This document shows positions 22,266-32,001 of a stretch of 64,000 nucleotides of DNA, one piece after another. Both the position numbers and the translations under genes were made by a program. The notes beneath the pieces were generated by a model. It made no database searches, was not told the DNA's origin, and saw only the letters and a program-made list of their open reading frames with translations. This stretch comes from Lindgomyces ingoldianus (lineage: Eukaryota > Ascomycota > Dothideomycetes > Pleosporales > Lindgomycetaceae). The stretch lies in NCBI RefSeq assembly GCF_010093535.1, contig NW_022985168.1:1266537-1330536 (forward strand), read 5' to 3'. How positions within the stretch are numbered: the stretch's first letter is position 1; every line of letters starts with the position of its first letter.

Positions 22266-23048
22266 TCATCCAATCCCATTGTAGTCTTGCTTCGCTTTCG
22301 TGAAAAGCTGTGTCACGACCTTGTTGGCAGCAGGATCAGGTGTTGGGGCGAAGCCCGAGCTCAAACCCGGGCTGTGGTGATTGTGGACACTCCAGGCGGC
22401 GTCTTGCTCTCTCTGCTGGCCAAAGAGCTCTCTTAGCGAAAGCTGGCGGCCCATGGGGACGCTGTCCTCCTCCCGGTCAGCTGCCTCTGCACCGTTCCTC
22501 TGGACGGGGTCCCTGGCCTGTCTGCTGTCGGCGGCCTGCTTTGCCAGCACGCGGATCTTGCCGGCCGTCTCGACTCGGTTATTCGCTGTAGAGGAGGGTG
22601 GCGGCTCGGAAAAGACCCACAAGCCGTAGACGACATTATTGTCCTGGAGAATAACATACTCATCCGTAATCTCCATGTCGGCGTCGCTCGTAAGCTCAAT
22701 CCTAAAATTGTCCAAGCCCCGTCTATTTAAGATGATGACGGAGAAGCGGTTGGCGCCTGTTGGGCTAGGGGCGAGCTCACAGACGAAGAGGGTGCCTTCA
22801 ACGCCGCTCTTTTCCCAGAGTGCCGAATCCTGGGAGAAGGTGTAGACGACGGCATAGTGAGCGATGTGCTGAACGGAGACGACCTCGGGATAATGGCGAC
22901 GGAGCACAGCGAGGTTGAGCTCTTCGTTGGAGCGCGGCGGTGGCGGAGGAAGATCAATGGGTAGTGGGGCATCCGTCTCGTAGTCAGACGGCTGTGGTTG
23001 CGGGTGGTGGGGAGGACGGGGCTTTGCTTTGTGAGGCGGCGGTGCCAT
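22266..23048 (-). CDS. DCP1: mRNA-decapping enzyme subunit Dcp1
   Basis: The regulatory subunit that activates Dcp2 in the cytoplasmic decapping complex (P-bodies). It is a single exon of 260 residues. The open frame extends upstream to 23297, but the ATG at 23048 gives MAPPPHKAKPRPP and fits the family best. A Pro-rich N-terminus of about 45 residues precedes the EVH1-type domain (LNLAVLRRHYPEVVSVQHIA, HYAVVYTFSQDSALWEKSGVE, GTLFVCEL, FSVIILNRRGLDNF, ILQDNNVVYGLWVF). The C-terminal part carries SLRELFGQQ and VVTQLFTKAKQDY. It is divergent from the inositol phosphatase gene (382 nt apart). Confidence 0.94.
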   Translation of the reverse strand: MAPPPHKAKPRPPHHPQPQPSDYETDAPLPIDLPPPPPRSNEELNLAVLRRHYPEVVSVQHIAHYAVVYTFSQDSALWEKSGVEGTLFVCELAPSPTGANRFSVIILNRRGLDNFRIELTSDADMEITDEYVILQDNNVVYGLWVFSEPPPSSTANNRVETAGKIRVLAKQAADSRQARDPVQRNGAEAADREEDSVPMGRQLSLRELFGQQREQDAAWSVHNHHSPGLSSGFAPTPDPAANKVVTQLFTKAKQDYNGIG

Positions 23049-23430
23049 CTTCACCTTCTCAAATGTCTTCCAAGGTCGTGTCCCTGGTAACAGTGGAGAG
23101 AATGCTGGGGTTACGAAGTAGAGTGCTTGCAGGGGCTTGAAGAGCTTCTGCCAGCGTGGAAAGAGCGTCGCAAAGGGCATAGAAAGAAGTCGGCACCTCG
23201 GAGCTAGGTCAGGAGCCCGGGCCATACCAATCACGTGCGCACCACCAGTGGACCTGTGATCCCCGCGACCAGCGTCATCGCGCCAGAGGCAATTCACTCG
23301 TCATCGCCGCCTGCATATAGTCGATAGACTCGCCAACAGTGAATGTAGCAGGTGCTTTCGCTTCTCGCTCGCTCATCCACGCTGGGGCCATGGACTAAAC
23401 ACATCTCCGTTGATAACACATCACCCCGCC
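23049..23430. promoter_or_regulatory. Divergent DCP1 / 5-phosphatase promoter
   Basis: 382 nt between the two start codons. It is GC-rich and no TATA box was recognised. The upstream open extension of the DCP1 frame (to 23297) lies here and is interpreted as 5' leader. Confidence 0.45.
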
Positions 23431-26400
23431 ATGCCTTCGTCCGAAAATGGCACGAGCTCGTCGACAGATCTGCTCGAGGCCAGGATTCCCGGGGCATTCC
23501 CTGGTGTCAGCCGTCTCTCCATCTCAACCCACCAAACCCTCTCCCAGGCTTTGCATGCAAGAAGAGCCGAATACACGAAACCTCGAAATGTCCGCATCAA
23601 GATCGGAACGTGGAATGTCGCCGCGCTGAAGGGGACCGAGAAGGATGTTGCGGGGTGGTTTGTTGGCGGTAAGGGCGTCGAGGAGTCAATCGCGGGGTTC
23701 GGTATAGGAAACCCAACATCAAAAAGTGACAAGTCGCGAGAAAATGTTGCGGAACAGGAAGCCCGGAGCTTTAAGTATGGCCCGACAATCCCTAAGCACG
23801 ATGACGGCGCAGTCCCGGGAGAGGACGAGATCGGGCTGTATGCATTGGGCCTACAGGAGATCGTCGATATATCGTCCCCGGCCGAGGCTCTCCGTCCCTA
23901 CACGGACCCCACTGTCTCAAACAGATTCAAGAGCTCCCTTGAGGAGGCTCTCCCTGATGGGTATCAGCTAGTGGCCGAGCAGCAGCTGGTCGGGTTGCTC
24001 CTCCTGATCTACGCTTCGCCCGCCGTTCATCCACACGTGAATTCTGTGAGCACAACCAGCGTGGGCACTGGCTTGATGGGCTATATGGGAAACAAAGGGG
24101 CAGTGACCACAAGAATAGTTCTGGGGGAAACAACCCGGCTTGTCTTCATTAATGCTCACCTTGCCGCTGGCGCCGACAGGGCAGCTTTAGAGAGGAGGAA
24201 TTGGGATGCTTCACAAATCTCAAGTCGGACTCGTTTCGACTCTATCGTTGATGGGATGGGTGTTTCGCAAGTTTCGGGCGAATGCCTGGGAGAAGAAGAT
24301 TTCGCCTTTTGGTTTGGCGACCTCAATTATCGCCTGGAGGGCATGCCTGGAGATGATGTACGGCGGCTGCTCACGCGGCACACGAGAGACCTAGATCCTC
24401 CTGATTCTGAAGGACCCTTCTCCACTTCATCCAAATCTAGCGATTCAAGCGCATCATCAATAGCCCCACCATCAGATTTCTCGAACCCAAAGGGCCCTGA
24501 CCTGAACGCCGTTCCTTTACCTCCTGAACTCGATCCAGCTTCCTTGCAGACTACCATATCCTCACTTCTACCGCACGATGAATTGCGACAGCAGCAGAGA
24601 GCGGGGAAAGCCTTTCACGATGGATGGAATGAGGGTCCAATTCAATTCCTACCGTCTTACAAGTACGATGTTGGGAAAGTGGGCGTGTTTGACTCTAGCG
24701 AAAAGAAGCGGTGTCCAAGCTGGTGTGATCGCATTCTTTACAGAACAAGAGCAGCCAAGCTTCGACACGAAACTAAAGAGAGAGAACAAGAACAAGCGAG
24801 AATAATGGATGAGGAGATGAAATCCAAAGGCATAGATCATGCTGGCGACGATGAAGAAGTGCTTTACGATTACGATCCAGATACCGATGGCGACACTTAT
24901 GATGAATATGATGAGAACCCAGAACCAGAACCAGAGGCTGTGTTAACAAAAGAAGGATTTCAGGATGAAATTCTCCTTGAGTATTATTCTGCTCACATGC
25001 GTGTGCTGTCGTCCGACCACAAGCCTTTGGACGCGGTGTTTGGCCTCAAATACGACGCTGTAATCCCAGAATTGAAAGCGGCCATCCACCAGGAAGTTGC
25101 GCGAGAGCTTGATCGACAAGAGAATGAAGGAAGGCCGACAATCACCGTTGTTGTCGATCGCCCTGCCGGAAGTGCGTCCCTTGAAAATAAAGACACGCCG
25201 GACACCAACTATGACGGCGTAGATTTTGGTGACGTTCAGTTCGCCAAGCCAAAACGGCGGAATATCACCATTGCCAATACCGGAAGGGTGCCAGCTACGT
25301 TCGGGTTCACGGATCGTCCAGTGGAGGAAGGCCAATCTCCAGGGACTTTTCCACCCTGGCTGTCAGTCACCTTCGATAAACAACCGGATAAGCCCGACAA
25401 ATCCTCAACTGACACTCTCCATCAACAGTATACGCTCGACCCTGCAGATGTTCTCAATATCGAACTTAGGTTGAAGATCGAAATGATTGACCTCGTGCGG
25501 AATTTGAATGAAGGCACTGCTACTCTCGAAGACATACTCGTCCTGCGTGTCCACGATGGCCGCGATCACTTTTTGCCCATCAGAGGTCACTGGCTGCAAT
25601 CCGCCTTCGCTCGGTCCATTAATAAGCTGATTAGAATCCCAGAGGGTGGCATCCGCAAGCTCCAGCATCAGAAGCCGGCTTGTGACGAAGGGGTAAAGTG
25701 GTCGGCGCCACGCGAGTTGTTTCGGCTGACGGAAGCCATAGAAGACCTGACTGAGCGAACGCTCGCGGACTGGGATATGACCGGCCATGGCAGTGACAGG
25801 GCACCGTGGCAGCACAATGCTGGCTGGCCCTTTACAAAGGACGCTCGATACCCTGCAGACAGTGCCCTTGAAACTACACTCGCAAACGTGTATGAAGTGC
25901 TCGATTGCGATCATTCCTTCGACAAGGCATTCGGCCTCGAGGTTACACCCATGCAGAGACTGGAGGTCTTAGCAGAGACACTCCTGGAATTCCTCAAAAG
26001 CCTCCAAGATGGGATCGTGACGCAGGACATTTGGAGGCAACTCGAGGACGGCATCGTAGGGCGAGAAAAATCGAAACAGCAGCTGTCGGCAGATGAAGAA
26101 AGACTCTGGACCCTCGAGGTGCTCTCTTCTACCCCTAACCACAACGTCTCCTTTGTTCTAATAACATCAATGCTACAACGGGTCGCAAACGAAATCGCTA
26201 ATGCCTCCAAGCCCGACCCCAAGACGCCACGATCAAGTGTCGACTTGCCGGCTTCCCCGCAAGTGTCAATCAGACGGAGGACCTTGAGCAAGGTTCCTGA
26301 TGTAGCGATACGGCAACTCATCAAGCGGAATTATGCCACTTTATTCGCAGATGCAATGTTTAGGGCAGCGGACACAGACAAAATGAAAGACAAGGAGAAG

Positions 26401-26466
26401 GCGGTCCGGAAAGAGAGGATGATTAGGATATTAGAGTTATTTCTGAAAGAGGAAGACGATTCCTAG
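23431..26466 (+). CDS. OCRL-like inositol polyphosphate 5-phosphatase
   Basis: Removes the 5-phosphate from phosphoinositides such as PI(4,5)P2 on endosome or Golgi membranes. Single exon, 1011 residues. Catalytic motifs in order: GTWNVAALKG (about 59), LGLQEIVD, GLMGYMGNKGAV, INAHLAAG, FWFGDLNYRLEG (about 293), PSWCDRILYR (about 428) and SSDHKPLDAVF (about 526). They cover the full Mg2+-dependent EEP active site. An acidic insert (DYDPDTDGDTYDEYDENPEP) lies between the last two. The C-terminal half has an ASH-like beta domain (about 600-750, ending LPIRGHWLQSAF) and a RhoGAP-like helical domain (PRELFRLTEAIEDL to about 990), the order found in OCRL/INPP5B. The start at 23431 is the first ATG of the frame. 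Confidence 0.94.
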   Translation: MPSSENGTSSSTDLLEARIPGAFPGVSRLSISTHQTLSQALHARRAEYTKPRNVRIKIGTWNVAALKGTEKDVAGWFVGGKGVEESIAGFGIGNPTSKSDKSRENVAEQEARSFKYGPTIPKHDDGAVPGEDEIGLYALGLQEIVDISSPAEALRPYTDPTVSNRFKSSLEEALPDGYQLVAEQQLVGLLLLIYASPAVHPHVNSVSTTSVGTGLMGYMGNKGAVTTRIVLGETTRLVFINAHLAAGADRAALERRNWDASQISSRTRFDSIVDGMGVSQVSGECLGEEDFAFWFGDLNYRLEGMPGDDVRRLLTRHTRDLDPPDSEGPFSTSSKSSDSSASSIAPPSDFSNPKGPDLNAVPLPPELDPASLQTTISSLLPHDELRQQQRAGKAFHDGWNEGPIQFLPSYKYDVGKVGVFDSSEKKRCPSWCDRILYRTRAAKLRHETKEREQEQARIMDEEMKSKGIDHAGDDEEVLYDYDPDTDGDTYDEYDENPEPEPEAVLTKEGFQDEILLEYYSAHMRVLSSDHKPLDAVFGLKYDAVIPELKAAIHQEVARELDRQENEGRPTITVVVDRPAGSASLENKDTPDTNYDGVDFGDVQFAKPKRRNITIANTGRVPATFGFTDRPVEEGQSPGTFPPWLSVTFDKQPDKPDKSSTDTLHQQYTLDPADVLNIELRLKIEMIDLVRNLNEGTATLEDILVLRVHDGRDHFLPIRGHWLQSAFARSINKLIRIPEGGIRKLQHQKPACDEGVKWSAPRELFRLTEAIEDLTERTLADWDMTGHGSDRAPWQHNAGWPFTKDARYPADSALETTLANVYEVLDCDHSFDKAFGLEVTPMQRLEVLAETLLEFLKSLQDGIVTQDIWRQLEDGIVGREKSKQQLSADEERLWTLEVLSSTPNHNVSFVLITSMLQRVANEIANASKPDPKTPRSSVDLPASPQVSIRRRTLSKVPDVAIRQLIKRNYATLFADAMFRAADTDKMKDKEKAVRKERMIRILELFLKEEDDS

Positions 26467-26710
26467 AGGTGATAAATAATAGAAGTTGGATGCTGCACGA
26501 CAGCTCGGTCCTCTATTAGAATGGAGAGCATGAATCTTGCAATACCTTCCTAATGTAATTTTTAGCCCTCTCATCACGTGCTAAATTAGCCCGTTTCATT
26601 CTCACACTCGGCTACCCCACTACCCCGCCACAGCGAGGCAAATTGGTGGGGGCCATCAGCCCTACGAAAATTCTTTAGCCTCTCAATCACCGATCAAAAG
26701 TTCCTATTCC

Positions 26711-26743
26711 ATGTGGGCTGTTGAGTATCTTCGCGATGACTGA
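26711..26743 (+). promoter_or_regulatory. Overlapping upstream ORF before GAR synthetase
   Basis: An ATG at 26711 opens a ten-codon frame (MWAVEYLRDD) that stops at 26741-26743, just past the main start codon at 26736 and in another frame. If the transcript starts upstream of it, it would reduce main-frame initiation. Whether the leader includes it is not known. Confidence 0.35.
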
Positions 26744-28080
26744 CAAAATCCGAATACTGGTCGTGGGAAACGGCGGCCGCGAACACGCAATTGCATGGAA
26801 ATTGGCCCAATCTCCACGCGTGGAGCACATGTACGTCGTTCCCGGAAATGGAGGAACCGCACAGCTGGACAAGGTTACAAACGTGTCGAGCATTAAGCAA
26901 GAAGACTTCCCTGCGCTTGTAGAATTCGCAAAGGAGAACCGTGTCAACCTTCTCATCCCGGGTCCTGAGGCGCCTCTTGTAGCCGGCATTGTAGATTATT
27001 TCAAGGACAATGCTGAGACAATCCGCTGCTTTGGCCCTAGTGAGGCGGCAGCACGCATGGAAGGCTCCAAGACTTTTTCCAAGGATTTCATGAAGCGTCA
27101 CTCCATTCCGACAGCCGCCTATGAGAATTTCTCTTCATATGAGAGAGCCTCCGAATACCTCTCAAACGTATCGCACTCCGTAGTCATCAAAGCCTCCGGA
27201 CTCGCCGCAGGCAAGGGCGTCATAATCCCACAAACAAAAGAAGAGGCACATGCCGCATTGAAGGAAATCATGCTGGATAAGGAATTCGGTACGGCGGGCG
27301 ACGAAGTTGTTATTGAAGAATTCCTGGACGGTGATGAACTGAGTATCTTGAGCTTCAGCGATGGTACCACAATTAGGAGTTTACCGCCCGCGCAGGACCA
27401 CAAGAGAATCGGGGACGGCGATACAGGGCCAAATACTGGGGGTATGGGGACGTATGCACCAACCAGGATTGCACCGAAGGATGTGGTGAATAGAATTCAC
27501 GACGAGATATTGCAACCTACTATTGATGGGATGAAGGCGGATGGTTTCCCGTTCATAGGTCTGCTCTTCACGGGCTTGATGATGACAAACAGTGGGCCGA
27601 AGGTGCTGGAGTATAATGTCCGCTTCGGGGATCCGGAAACGCAGAGCTTGTTGCCGCTTATGGAGACCGATCTTGCCGATGTGATGCTTGCATGCACTAA
27701 TGGAATGCTAGCCGGGACGGAGGTCAGGATTTCGTCAAAGTCGGCAGTAACAGTTGTAGTTGCCGCTGGAGGATATCCTGGGTCATATGCCAAGGGAGCG
27801 GTGATGAAGGTGGATGCAGTGCCAGAAGGTAAGGAGCTGCCGTTGCGCTTTCAAACGAGTAGGACCGACTGACATTGATCTAGACGTCGTACTATTCCAT
27901 GCTGGAACTGCGTTTGCTGAGAACACATTGAAGACTTCTGGCGGTAGAGTGATCGCTTCCACCGGTATAGCAGACACGTTAGAGGAAGCCGTCAAGAAGG
28001 CATACACGGGCGTGAACTGCATCTACTTTGAAGGCATGCAATTCCGCAAGGATATCGCGGGCCGGGCCGTAACAAGATGA
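26736..28080 (+). CDS. Phosphoribosylamine-glycine ligase (GAR synthetase), monofunctional
   Basis: ATP-grasp enzyme of de novo purine synthesis that joins phosphoribosylamine and glycine. Two exons (26736-27828, 27884-28080) encode 429 residues, the same length class as bacterial PurD. Motifs: VVGNGGREHAIAWKL at the N-terminus, IPGPEAPLVAGI, IKASGLAAGKGVI, EEFLDGDELSILSFSDG, DHKRIGDGDTGPNTGGMGTY and EYNVRFGDPETQSLLPLM. After the intron, VVLFHAGTAF and the C-terminal FRKDIAGRAVTR end at a stop. Yeast Ade5,7 continues into an AIR synthetase domain at this point; here there is none, and only about 110 nt separate the stop from the next gene. So this is a stand-alone GARS, either the sole source or a paralogue of a fused gene elsewhere. 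Confidence 0.94.
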
Positions 28081-28191
28081 TTCAATGACGTACAGGGGTT
28101 AGGTCGTTCAGGGGAATAGAAGAGCCAAACGAGGTTTTTGTGGGAAAGGGGAACCTTTGTAAGAAAAAGCATTTGGTGTTGATATAAATAA

Positions 28192-29003
28192 TCATATTTT
28201 CGATGATACCCCCTTATTCTTCTCCCCAACGCCCCACTCCTTTTCAAACTCGTCATCCCACGGCAATCTTGCTTTTCGGTGCTGTGGCAGCACAGGCGCG
28301 TTCACTTTGTGATGCTCGACCGTGCAGTAGGTGACCCTGCCGTCCAGAGACGTCATTTTTCCCTGGATCATTGCCATTTGCTTGCCTATTGAGACAACTT
28401 TAGAGCTTAGGCGGACAGTGGTGCCTATAGGTACTGCTTTAAGGTAAGAAATGTTAAGAGTTCTTGACACGCCTCCCATAAATCTACATGGCCATGTCAG
28501 GAAGAAAACTTCAGTAAGGACACTTCGACTCACTCCCAATATCCTGGTTTAGCTACAGGGCACAATGCTGTCGTGGTCGCCATGTCTAATGCTCACATTG
28601 CTCACATTAGTCATCGATACTCCTGATCTAACTATTGAGGGAGAGCTCACCGAATATAACTCCAGCCGCGCCACCATGCATTACGTCTTCCGTCCAACCT
28701 ATAGTCAGCCCTGCGTCTTAAGCTGCCGAAAGGGCTGACTCACCATTAAGATTCGAAAAGTTTGGAGACATGCACAGTTCGAATATGACCGACCCATCCA
28801 ACCCAGCATCAACAAGCTTGAGGCTATTCATGACCTCGCGGTCGTAGTCCTGGACTGATGATTAGCGTAACGGAAATGGCTACTTGCTCTATTTTGCTCA
28901 CAGTGTGATCCGTGGGCCGCTGGGCTGCAAGGAGTTGATATCGGTCGAACATGGCCTGGACAGCCGCCATGGCTTTCCTTCGACCCTCGTCCGTGGTGAC
29001 CAT
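28192..29003 (-). CDS. Hotdog-fold thioesterase (4HBT/ACOT13-like)
   Basis: Probable acyl-CoA thioesterase. Five exons (29003-28902, 28849-28744, 28698-28651, 28585-28534, 28483-28192) give 199 residues with all junctions in phase; introns are 45-65 nt. The hotdog signature is TEDVMHGGAAGVIFDMATTT, with the helix beginning at HGG and the acidic residue in FDMAT. It continues EFMGGVSRTLNISYLKAVPI, GTTVRLSSKVVSIGKQMAMI and GKMTSLDGRVTYCTVEHHK, the central strands of the fold. The C-terminus is charged (DDEFEKEWGVGEKNKG). No targeting signal is evident. It is divergent from the MFS transporter gene. Confidence 0.9.
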
Positions 29004-29616
29004 GGCTGAACGACTGCTAGTTCAGTCGAATGGAGGATGGAGTTGAAAGGGGAACGAGATGTACGGGAAGTGTTGTAGAAACATCTTGACATTCATACGT
29101 ACATGAAAGGATGGGCGGAGCTGCACGGATTGATTCATTGCCTCGGCTGGTGATGGACACACCACCCATGGACAGCTACACCTCCAGATCCCCTGAGCTT
29201 CCTTTTGTTTGGAAACAAGCAACACAAGCAATCCAGCACTCACGTAAAGCCAGCCTTAGGCGTCGCGGTTGGCGTTTCGCATCAGCCTCCTGGCCACGCC
29301 ATCTCACGCTTTTTCATGGAAGCGGCAATCTTTGACGGGGCGCCCCAATATTGTTTTGGCGTAGGCAAGTCGTTGGCCGACAGCTATTTGAACGGTCTCC
29401 AATCGAGCCCTTATGAATGGCAGTGCGCTCAGCTGCGTCGTGCGAGATAGTACCTCTCCACTGCTCTCTCTTTCATCATCGTCGTCATCATCGATGGATG
29501 TCTAGGGCTGGCCTGATTTCTGCAATTCGCATACATAATTCACCTGGGCATTTAACCGTCACGAGAGCCACTACATCGCCAACAGCAACAATTGCCGCCA
29601 GTTTCTGTCCACGACC
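29004..29616. promoter_or_regulatory. Divergent thioesterase / MFS promoter
   Basis: 613 nt between divergent starts; it includes a CATCATCGTCGTCATCATCG stretch near 29476. No strong specific element was recognised. Confidence 0.45.
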
Positions 29617-31071
29617 ATGTCTGCGTCTGCGTCTGCTCCGGTACCAGCGCGCCTTCGCAAGAAGGTGCTGAGGGTATTGTTCATATCCCTTCTGCTCGAC
29701 CTGGTACGCCATCCGCTAACACTCTGTGTCTGTCTGTGTCTGTTTCTGCTGACCGTGGCCAGATATCCTTCACCTTTATTCTCCCGCTCTTTCCGCAACT
29801 GCTCGAGTTCTATCGTGACCACGAAGCGTCCCGAGGCGGCAGCTCCGACACGCTCCTGGGCCGCATCCTTGCCGGCCTCAATGCGTACAAACACTCGTTC
29901 GCGAAGCCCATCAATGACCGCTACGACATCGTGCTGTTAGGCGGGGCCCTGGGTTCCCTTTTCTCCTTTCTCCAGGCGGTTGCGTCACCCATCATCGGCA
30001 CGCTGTCAGACAAATACGGCCGCCGGACCGCGTTGCTGTGGTCCATGGTGGGCAACGTGCTGTCGGTTGCGCTGTGGGTGGCCGCGACGGATTTCCGTAC
30101 CTTCCTCGCCAGTCGCGTCGTGGGCGGCCTTAGCGAGGGCAATGTCCAACTTGCCATGGCTATTGCGACCGACATCAGCGATGAGACGCAACGCGGGGCG
30201 ACAATGGCCCTTGTTGGTGTGTGCTTCAGCATTGCCTTCACCTTTGGCCCTGCGCTGGGTGCTTGGCTCTCAACTATCACGTCCATTGCGGCGAACCCCT
30301 TCGCTTCTGCTGCCGCGTTCTCGCTGTTCCTGATCGTGACTGAGACCGTCTACCTGTATTTCTGTCTCCCAGAGACGCTCCCGACTGCACCCAGCACCAC
30401 CACTAATGGCTCTGCGAAGATAGACGCAGCACCGAAGCCAAGGGTTCGAACGAATTCGCATACTTTGCTGAACGCAACGCACTTCATGTTCATCCTATTT
30501 TTCTCCGGTATGGAGTTCTCTTTGCCGTTTATGACGTACGATCTCTTTTCCTACGGATCTTCCCAAAGCGGAAAACTTCTTGGTTTCATTGGTCTTATTG
30601 CTTCTCTCTTACAGGGAAGCGTCGTCCGACGCATGCACCCCTTAAAAGTGGTGCAGATGGGCGTCATAAGCTGCACAATTGCCTTCGTCCTACTAGGGCG
30701 AGTGGAGTCGCAAAGAGGGCTATATGCGGCCGCTGCGCTGTTAGCTGTGACGAGCGCGACAGTGGTCACTGGGCTGAACAGCTTGAGCTCTTTTGAGGCG
30801 AGCGCGGGGGAGCGGGGGAATAAGCTTGGAAATCATAGAAGCTTTGGTAGGCTGAAGCTCTCCCAATCTTCAATATTTACTCACTTCTTAACCAGGTCAA
30901 ATCGGCCGCTCCCTTGGGCCTCTAATATTCTGTTCACTATATTGGTGGGCTGGACGTGAGACAGCCTACGCGGCTGGAGCTGCGGGCATGGTTGCCGTCT
31001 GCGGTTTGGTGTTTGGAGGTCTGAAAGTCCCTCCGGGAACAGAGACGGTACGGAGAGCAAAGTCAACTTGA
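29617..31071 (+). CDS. Major facilitator superfamily transporter (MFSD10/TetA-like)
   Basis: Membrane transporter of unknown substrate. Three exons (29617-29703, 29763-30846, 30896-31071) encode 448 residues. A short basic N-terminus (ARLRKKVLRV) leads into about twelve hydrophobic helices. The MFS loop 2-3 motif is GTLSDKYGRRTALLWS. SRVVGGLSEGNVQLAMAIAT and GVCFSIAFTFGPALGAW form helices 4-5. A hydrophilic central loop (TTTNGSAKIDAAPKPRVR) splits the halves. The last intron is required to reach GQIGRSLGPLIFCSLYWWAG, a conserved C-terminal block. The resemblance is to the vertebrate MFSD10 and bacterial TetA group, typical of proton-coupled efflux or organelle transporters. Confidence 0.9.
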
Positions 31072-31341
31072 GGATGTTTTGTCTGGTTTTTTTGGCCAAT
31101 GAAACTAGACCTCCAAACTGCATTGTCTACAAGTACTTTTCATACCAAAAAGGTAGTCTCCAGGATAGAAATAGAGAACAGCAGATCTGATTCTGCCCCC
31201 AGTCTCAGTGACGGTTCCCAGCATGTAACGCCAACCATAAGATGCTGTAGTACAATAGGTTACACGGCTTTCTCCCGCTGAAAGCCCAAAATATGTGCTC
31301 CATCGCCCCGTTGCAACGTAATCCTAAATGTCTGGCGTCCA

Positions 31342-31775
31342 TCACCTCTTCTTATGGAATTTCTTCGATTCTGCGCAGCTGTTAGCATCTGTAGCAAGTA
31401 ATCGCCAGCCTTATTCCCGTCAGCATACCGGCGGCCGTCCTTTTCTTCTTCGGCGGCGCTTTGCCTCTGCTCTTAGCAATCTGCATATGCTCCAACCAAT
31501 CCTCCTCCTTCTCATCGAGAATCTCATACTGCGGGTAAAGCCGCCGAAGGTGCTTGGTTGTACCTATCCGCGGCGGGTAATACGATGCGACAGATTCACC
31601 CTTTAGGCGTTCATGGAGAATTCGGGTGCCCAGGCGCAGTCGGTCTGGGTTGAATGTGTTGGAGAAGATGCGGCACTGGACCTAAGCATGGTGAATATGG
31701 ACAGATTCGGCTGGACGGGGGTTGAGGCCAGCATACCTTCATGAGGTCCAAGATTCGCGACCGGAGAACCGCCAT
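31342..31775 (-). CDS. RSM27: Mitochondrial small ribosomal subunit protein mS33 (Rsm27)
   Basis: Small-subunit protein of the mitochondrial ribosome. Three exons (31775-31737, 31681-31429, 31370-31342) give 106 residues. It starts MAVLRSRILDLMK and continues VQCRIFSNTFNPDRLRLGTR, LHERLKGESVASYYPPRIG and DEKEEDWLEHMQIAKSRGK. The basic KKKRTAAESKKFHKKR tail straddles the last intron, whose last exon is only 29 nt. These match the mS33/Rsm27 family. It is divergent from the RNase III gene (226 nt). Confidence 0.92.
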
Positions 31776-32001
31776 TGTGCGGAGGGGCAATGGGACAGTA
31801 CCCTTCCAAAGTTGGAATGCGTTGTGAAGGTGGAGGAAGAGGTTGTCGCGACAAATATGTGTCTTGGCGCGCTAGTGCAGATCAGGCATGGCCATGGCCA
31901 CCGCCTCATCCTCATACTTTTTTCCCAGAGCCAAGAACAAGAACTTCACCTGCCCAGGTGTGCACAACCTCCAGGGCCTGGACCGCCAACCGCGCGTCAA
32001 G

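Noticed and set aside
28081..28191. Possible AIR synthetase continuation after GAR synthetase
   Set aside because: All frames were read: there is no AIRS motif, and the next gene's stop codon begins at 28192.
31888..32001. N-terminal extension of RNase III from an in-frame ATG
   Set aside because: The extra residues are unlike the family and overlap the short divergent promoter; the ATG at 32002 is a better fit.
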